Below, piece by piece: positions 11,957 through 12,500 of a stretch of 12,500 bases of DNA. The notes beneath the pieces were generated by a model. The model made no database searches and was not told the origin of the DNA. It saw only the letters and a program-made list of their open reading frames with translations. Position 1 is the stretch's first letter; each line of letters opens with the position of its first letter. This DNA comes from Chrysomallon squamiferum. Its lineage: Eukaryota; Mollusca; Gastropoda; Neomphalida; Peltospiridae. The stretch spans positions 17,357,189-17,369,688 of the forward strand of contig CM022675.1 of NCBI GenBank assembly GCA_012295275.1. The letters run 5' to 3'. Position numbers and translations under genes: made by a program.

Positions 11957-12237
11957 GTAATAGTAACAGTAGTTATCTGCTATATACCCATCCTCAACAA
12001 AGAATCCATATGTTGCTATTATTATTATTATATATTTACCTATGTCACGTCTCCTAAGCCAGCGTCTCCACCATCTTTCTCTTCCTTAAAAGCCCAACAA
12101 AAACAAACAAAAAACATTTAAAACCTGTTCCTGTTTTTAAATATTTATTTCATTATAATTCTAATAGTTTTACTAAACAACATACTAACCTCGACCATGA
12201 TGTCTTCTCAACCATCTCCTCCAGTATTTTCCGCCAC
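186..12237 (-). CDS. Mosaic gene of 31 mini-exons encoding a tandem Arg/Trp-rich repeat protein (partial at both ends)
   Basis: This is the gene-level entry; the exons are listed separately. Reading right to left, cassettes of exon C (48 nt), B (51 nt) and A (33 nt) repeat about eleven times. Each exon ends at a GT donor (gttagtat after A and C, gtaaatat after B) and follows an AG acceptor. Introns before A carry a ttactaat branch-like motif and those before B a T-rich tract. All introns are phase 1. The open frame gives about 450 codons of a 44-residue unit that is nearly half Arg/Lys, with five Trp, one Glu and no Cys. WRRWLR recurs in B and C with hydrophobic residues at i, i+3 and i+4, as in an amphipathic helix. 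The other two frames contain stops. No start codon, signal peptide or stop is seen, so both gene ends lie outside. I do not recognise the family. A cationic peptide precursor or sperm nuclear basic protein is possible. Confidence 0.68.
421..500. repeat. TCA/TTA microsatellite in the B-to-A intron (unit 1)
   Basis: A (TCA)n tract passes into (TTA)n. The same locus recurs in every unit with different lengths, for example around 1300-1390, 2190-2245, 3040-3110, 3905-3990, 4790-4865, 5665-5725, 6519-6562 and 7337-7385. Confidence 0.9.
517..567 (-). CDS. Exon B1 (RERWWRRWLRSNRHHR variant)
   Basis: This 51-nt exon carries the Ser-Asn variant shared with B3, which introduces TAA into the alternative frame but leaves the proposed frame open. 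It has a TAG acceptor and gtaaatat donor. Confidence 0.75.
692..739 (-). CDS. Exon C1 (GGKYWRRWLRKHRGR)
   Basis: This 48-nt exon is the reference sequence for the C module, with a tttcag acceptor and gttagtat donor. Confidence 0.76.
849..890. repeat. TTC plus TTA microsatellite in the A-to-C intron
   Basis: A (TTC)n tract runs directly into (TTA)n. The compound tract recurs near 1744-1790, 2594-2640, 3456-3500, 4344-4395, 5214-5261 and 12346-12404. On the transcribed sense strand it reads AAT then GAA. Confidence 0.9.
1059..1091 (-). CDS. Exon A2 (PSRSRIRAYR)
   Basis: This is a standard 33-nt A exon with canonical borders. It joins in frame to C1 across a 319-nt intron through the split Arg codon C|GT. 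Confidence 0.76.
1411..1461 (-). CDS. Exon B2 (RERWWRRWLRRHRHHR)
   Basis: This is a standard 51-nt B exon with a T-rich tract before its TAG acceptor and donor gtaaatat. Confidence 0.76.
1586..1633 (-). CDS. Exon C2 (GGKYWRRWLRKHRGR)
   Basis: This is a standard 48-nt C exon. The C-to-B intron that follows is 124 nt, the same length as in units 1 and 3-6. Confidence 0.76.
1959..1991 (-). CDS. Exon A3 (PSRSRIRAYR)
   Basis: This is a standard 33-nt A exon, identical to A1 and A2, with a tctag acceptor and gttagtat donor. Confidence 0.76.
2263..2313 (-). CDS. Exon B3 (RERWWRRWLRSNRHPR variant)
   Basis: This 51-nt exon replaces Arg-His by Ser-Asn through two adjacent base changes shared with B1, and has a private His to Pro. 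The Ser-Asn change creates a TAA in the alternative frame, which argues against that frame. Confidence 0.75.
2438..2485 (-). CDS. Exon C3 (GGKYWRRWLRKHRGR)
   Basis: This is a standard 48-nt C exon, identical to C1, with a tttcag acceptor and gttagtat donor. Confidence 0.76.
2808..2840 (-). CDS. Exon A4 (PSRSRIRAYR)
   Basis: This 33-nt exon begins GG, silent in the split Arg codon. It has canonical borders. Confidence 0.76.
3124..3174 (-). CDS. Exon B4 (RERWWRRWLRRHRRHR)
   Basis: This 51-nt exon has one His to Arg replacement in the His-rich end and the synonymous CTG Leu codon. Confidence 0.76.
3299..3346 (-). CDS. Exon C4 (GGKYWRRWLRKHRGR)
   Basis: This is a standard 48-nt C exon with canonical borders. 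Its downstream flank matches unit 6 rather than its direct neighbours. Confidence 0.76.
3669..3701 (-). CDS. Exon A5 (PSRSRIRAYR)
   Basis: This is a standard 33-nt A exon identical to A1-A3, with a tctag acceptor, upstream ttactaat branch-like motif and gttagtat donor. Confidence 0.76.
4012..4062 (-). CDS. Exon B5 (RERWWRRWLRRHRHHR)
   Basis: This 51-nt exon is identical to B2. The whole surrounding unit also matches unit 2 almost base for base, microsatellites included. Confidence 0.76.
4187..4234 (-). CDS. Exon C5 (GGKYWRRWLRKHRGR)
   Basis: This is a standard 48-nt C exon, identical to C1-C4 and C6, with a tttcag acceptor and gttagtat donor. Confidence 0.76.
4563..4595 (-). CDS. Exon A6 (PSRSRIRAYR)
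   Basis: This 33-nt exon carries the silent GG start shared with A4 and A7. It has a tctag acceptor and gttagtat donor. Confidence 0.76.
4882..4932 (-). CDS. Exon B6 (RERWWRRWLRRHRHHR)
   Basis: This 51-nt exon has the synonymous CTG Leu codon shared with B4 and B8. It has a TAG acceptor and gtaaatat donor. Confidence 0.76.
5057..5104 (-). CDS. Exon C6 (GGKYWRRWLRKHRGR)
   Basis: This 48-nt exon is identical to C1-C5. Its downstream flank shares the marker aaaagttttagtaaacaac with unit 4. Confidence 0.76.
5430..5462 (-). CDS. Exon A7 (PSRSRIRAYR)
   Basis: This 33-nt exon begins GG instead of GA. With the final A of the preceding exon it gives AGG rather than AGA, both Arg, so the change is silent only in the proposed frame. 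Confidence 0.76.
5743..5793 (-). CDS. Exon B7 (RERWWRRWLRRHRHHR)
   Basis: This is a standard 51-nt B exon with a TAG acceptor and gtaaatat donor. The preceding C-to-B intron is 123 nt. Confidence 0.76.
5917..5964 (-). CDS. Exon C7 (GGKYWRRWLRKHRGR)
   Basis: This exon is identical to C1-C6 except for a synonymous Tyr codon (TAT to TAC). It has a tttcag acceptor and gttagtat donor. Confidence 0.76.
6114..6178. repeat. Long (TTA)n tract, about 21 copies
   Basis: This is an uninterrupted trinucleotide run in the A8-to-C7 intron. It replaces the TTC plus TTA compound found at this place in younger units and is preceded by interrupted TTG runs. Confidence 0.95.
6304..6336 (-). CDS. Exon A8 (PSRSRIRAYR)
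   Basis: This 33-nt exon has a cacag acceptor and donor gttagtat. The peptide matches A1, except that the split codon at its start becomes Lys instead of Arg. Confidence 0.74.
6572..6622 (-). CDS. Exon B8 (RERWWRRWLRRHRRHK)
   Basis: This 51-nt exon has a TAG acceptor and donor gtaaaaac. Changes from B1-type copies are His to Arg, Arg to Lys at the end and a synonymous Leu codon (CTA to CTG). Confidence 0.72.
6766..6813 (-). CDS. Exon C8 (GGKYWRRWLRRHRGR)
   Basis: This 48-nt exon has a tttcag acceptor and a slightly unusual donor, gtcggtat. Five of its codons differ from C1: four changes are synonymous (two Gly codons, AGG to AGA, GGT to GGC) and one is Lys to Arg. In the other partly open frame most of the same changes would be radical (Trp to Arg, Lys to Glu, Glu to Lys, Ser to Pro). 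This is the clearest single piece of evidence for the chosen frame. Confidence 0.74.
7106..7138 (-). CDS. Exon A9 (PSKSRIRAYR)
   Basis: This 33-nt exon has an acag acceptor and A-type donor. Relative to A1 it has one conservative Arg to Lys and one synonymous Ala change (GCT to GCA). The latter would be Leu to His in the frame starting at the first exon base. Confidence 0.7.
7392..7442 (-). CDS. Exon B9 (RERWWRRWIRRHRRGR)
   Basis: This 51-nt exon has a TAG acceptor and donor gtaaatat. It carries Leu to Ile in the WRRWLR core and His-His to Arg-Gly near the end. The frame is open and phase 1 on both sides. Confidence 0.7.
7580..7627 (-). CDS. Exon C9 (GGKYWRRWLRRHRGR)
   Basis: This 48-nt exon is bounded by tttcag and gttagtat. 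It differs from the young C exons by several synonymous changes (for example TAT to TAC in the Tyr codon) and one conservative Lys to Arg. The flanking introns are strongly diverged from the young units, so the exon stands out as a conserved island. Confidence 0.72.
7835..7910. repeat. (TTG)n followed by palindromic (TAA)n(TTA)n
   Basis: About eight TTG copies are followed by about eight TAA and eight TTA copies. The TAA and TTA halves are mutually complementary and could fold into a long AT hairpin. It lies in the A10-to-C9 intron, the longest of that class (398 nt). Confidence 0.9.
8026..8058 (-). CDS. Exon A10 (PTKSRIRAYR)
   Basis: This 33-nt exon has an acag acceptor and donor gttagtat. 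It reads PTKSRIRAYR. Compared with A1 it has Ser to Thr and Arg to Lys changes and a synonymous AGA to AGG. It marks the upstream end of the regular array; homology to the other units fades about 180 bases further right. Confidence 0.68.
8059..8640. other. Intronic stretch where unit homology fades
   Basis: Up to about 8240 the sequence still aligns loosely with the conserved intron block seen in other units near 340-400. Beyond that I see no exon. A weak C-exon resemblance near 8368-8395 carries an in-frame stop. Confidence 0.5.
8640..8960 (-). other. Less AT-rich block, possibly a decayed coding or transposon fragment
   Basis: This block is visibly richer in G and C than its surroundings. 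On the minus strand it has a 66-codon open frame (8645-8845) plus longer interrupted frames. I recognise no domain, and there are no flanking terminal repeats. A relic of a mobile element or processed gene is possible; it could equally be ordinary unique sequence. Confidence 0.25.
9250..9850. repeat. Field of degenerate 42-45 bp repeats
   Basis: A motif like acttatNtaaacNaa followed by an ata-rich segment recurs at about 9258, 9331, 9403, 9445, 9489, 9741, 9783 and 9827. Several spacings are 42-44 bp and two are 72-73 bp. The copies are heavily mutated, suggesting an old minisatellite inside the large intron. Confidence 0.5.
9891..10058 (-). CDS. Speculative extra exon, hydrophobic
   Basis: A 168-nt segment lies between an acceptor (ctttgcag) and a near-perfect donor (gtaagtatt). 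It is a multiple of three and open in phase 1 on both sides, so it would insert cleanly between A11 and A10. It would encode about 55 residues, starting with a hydrophobic, aromatic-rich stretch and then a more polar end with FSKEADKADLL. This is unlike the cationic repeat. There is no second copy for comparison, and an open frame of this size can arise by chance in T-rich DNA. Confidence 0.18.
10100..10905. other. AT-rich intronic sequence without recognised features
   Basis: This stretch contains a ttttattttatt-type low-complexity tract at about 10697-10740 and a short (AT)n tract at 10867-10884. I see no exon. Confidence 0.5.
10906..10941 (-). CDS. Exon A11, divergent isolated A module
   Basis: This 36-nt block lies between a strong acceptor (gttttatttacag) and the A-type donor gttagtat. 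It reads TGFISRIEAFR, alignable to PSRSRIRAYR through the SRI-R-A-aromatic-R core. It is one codon longer than other A exons but keeps phase 1 at both ends. It stands alone: the next recognisable exon downstream is A10, 2.8 kb away, with no B or C between. It may be functional but fast-evolving, or a relic that has not yet picked up a stop. Confidence 0.45.
11239..11279 (+). repeat. Left arm of a 41-bp inverted repeat
   Basis: This arm matches the reverse complement of 11965-12005 at 38 of 41 positions. Its core reads tgaggatggg followed after one variable base by atatagcagataactact. Confidence 0.85.
11372..11461. repeat. Perfect (CT)45 dinucleotide tract
   Basis: Ninety bases of uninterrupted CT lie in the long B11-to-A11 intron; on the sense strand this is (GA)45. 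Its perfection suggests recent expansion. Confidence 0.97.
11462..11880. other. Intron sequence without recognised features
   Basis: This is unremarkable AT-rich sequence between the CT tract and the CAA/TAA microsatellite. I see no exon or motif. Confidence 0.5.
11882..11956. repeat. (CAA)n followed by (TAA)n microsatellite
   Basis: A few CAA copies are followed by about 19 TAA copies, abutting the right arm of the inverted repeat. Confidence 0.93.
11965..12005 (-). repeat. Right arm of a 41-bp inverted repeat
   Basis: This is the reverse-complement partner of 11239-11279, with 685 bp between the arms. It lies just upstream (in + coordinates) of exon B11. No clear target-site duplication is visible outside either arm. 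Confidence 0.85.
12040..12084 (-). CDS. Exon B11, shortened divergent B module
   Basis: This B exon is 45 nt rather than 51 and stays in frame. It reads RERWWRRWLRRRDI, with an AAG acceptor and donor gtaaatat. GAG to GAA, CGT to CGC, CTA to CTT and AGA to AGG are all synonymous in the proposed frame. The other two frames contain a TAG, so the reading is fixed. The His-rich end of the usual B module is replaced by Asp-Ile. The intron after it is 1098 nt, far longer than the 235-319 nt of other B-to-A introns. Confidence 0.62.
   Translation of the reverse strand, partial: EEKDGGDAGLGDVT
12190..12237 (-). CDS. Exon C11 (GGKYWRRWLRR module), most upstream exon seen
   Basis: This 48-nt exon lies between a tttcag-type acceptor and the donor gttagtat. 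It reads GGKYWRRWLRRHHGR. Relative to C1 it has synonymous GGT to GGC, TAT to TAC and CTG to TTG changes, plus Lys to Arg and Arg to His. The intron upstream of it (12238-12500) is almost the same as in the young units, so the next A exon should lie about 75-110 bases beyond the right edge. Confidence 0.7.
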
Positions 12238-12345
12238 CTGAAATCATTGAATATCCATATTCTTAACTTTCTTTATCCAACTAAATTTACTAGTTGTCGT
12301 GCAAAATGGCAATACAGTGGTCATAAAACATAAAGAAAAAATCAA

Positions 12346-12365
12346 TTCTTCTTCTTCTTCTTCTT

Positions 12366-12396
<31 letters not shown>

Positions 12397-12404
12397 TTAT
12401 TATT
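12346..12404. repeat. (TTC)16 followed by (TTA)n
   Basis: This is the A-to-C intron compound microsatellite of the right-edge unit and the longest TTC tract in the window. Confidence 0.95.
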
Positions 12405-12500
12405 ACTAATTTATTTTCTCGATATTGTTGATCTTGTTCATATTGTTACTATTGTATACACATGGGAAAATTATAATTATATAAATATCCTAATTTTCAT

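Larger units (their letters stand above)
12010..12500. repeat. Further array copy at the right edge
   Basis: B11, C11 and the flank to the window end align with the units at 1-5960. From about 12238 on, the intron is nearly identical to the young units (for example 746-985) and much closer to them than to units 8-10. The array therefore resumes here after an interruption. Confidence 0.9.

Overview
The window is very AT-rich, non-compact eukaryotic DNA, most likely from an invertebrate animal; I cannot name the lineage. No long open frame, rRNA, tRNA, CRISPR or prokaryotic gene organisation is visible. It is packed with trinucleotide microsatellites, and its coding content is cut into very small exons with canonical GT/AG borders on the minus strand.

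Main content: one minus-strand gene, running off both ends, appears to fill the window. It consists of a tandemly repeated three-exon cassette, transcribed in the order C (48 nt), B (51 nt), A (33 nt). I count 31 exons: eleven A, ten B and ten C. Every exon length is a multiple of three (the divergent ones are 45 and 36 nt), and every intron is phase 1, so any order or skipping keeps the frame. The only reading open throughout gives about 450 codons here and a 44-residue repeat. The repeat is almost half Arg/Lys, with about five Trp, one Glu and no Cys. Its signatures are GGKYWRRWLRKHRGR (C), RERWWRRWLRRHRHHR (B) and PSRSRIRAYR (A). I do not recognise the family. It resembles a Trp/Arg-rich cationic peptide polyprotein or a sperm nuclear basic protein; both are inference.

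Layout on + coordinates. 1-5960: seven near-identical units of about 850-900 bp, introns included. 5960-8240: three older units whose introns have diverged while the exons stay conserved. 8240-10900: a long intron-like gap with no cassette B or C, holding a less AT-rich block (8640-8960), a degenerate 42-45 bp repeat field (9250-9850) and a speculative phase-compatible exon (9891-10058). 10906-12084: a divergent A exon and a divergent B exon separated by 1.1 kb, which contains a perfect (CT)45 tract and a 41-bp inverted repeat. 12190-12500: a C exon followed by intron sequence that again looks like the young units, so the array probably continues to the right.

The exon model rests on four things: canonical splice borders on every copy, exon-only conservation in the older units, mostly synonymous or conservative changes in one frame, and stop codons in the other two frames. 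The promoter, first (signal-peptide) exon, terminal exon and polyadenylation site are not in the window or not recognisable.
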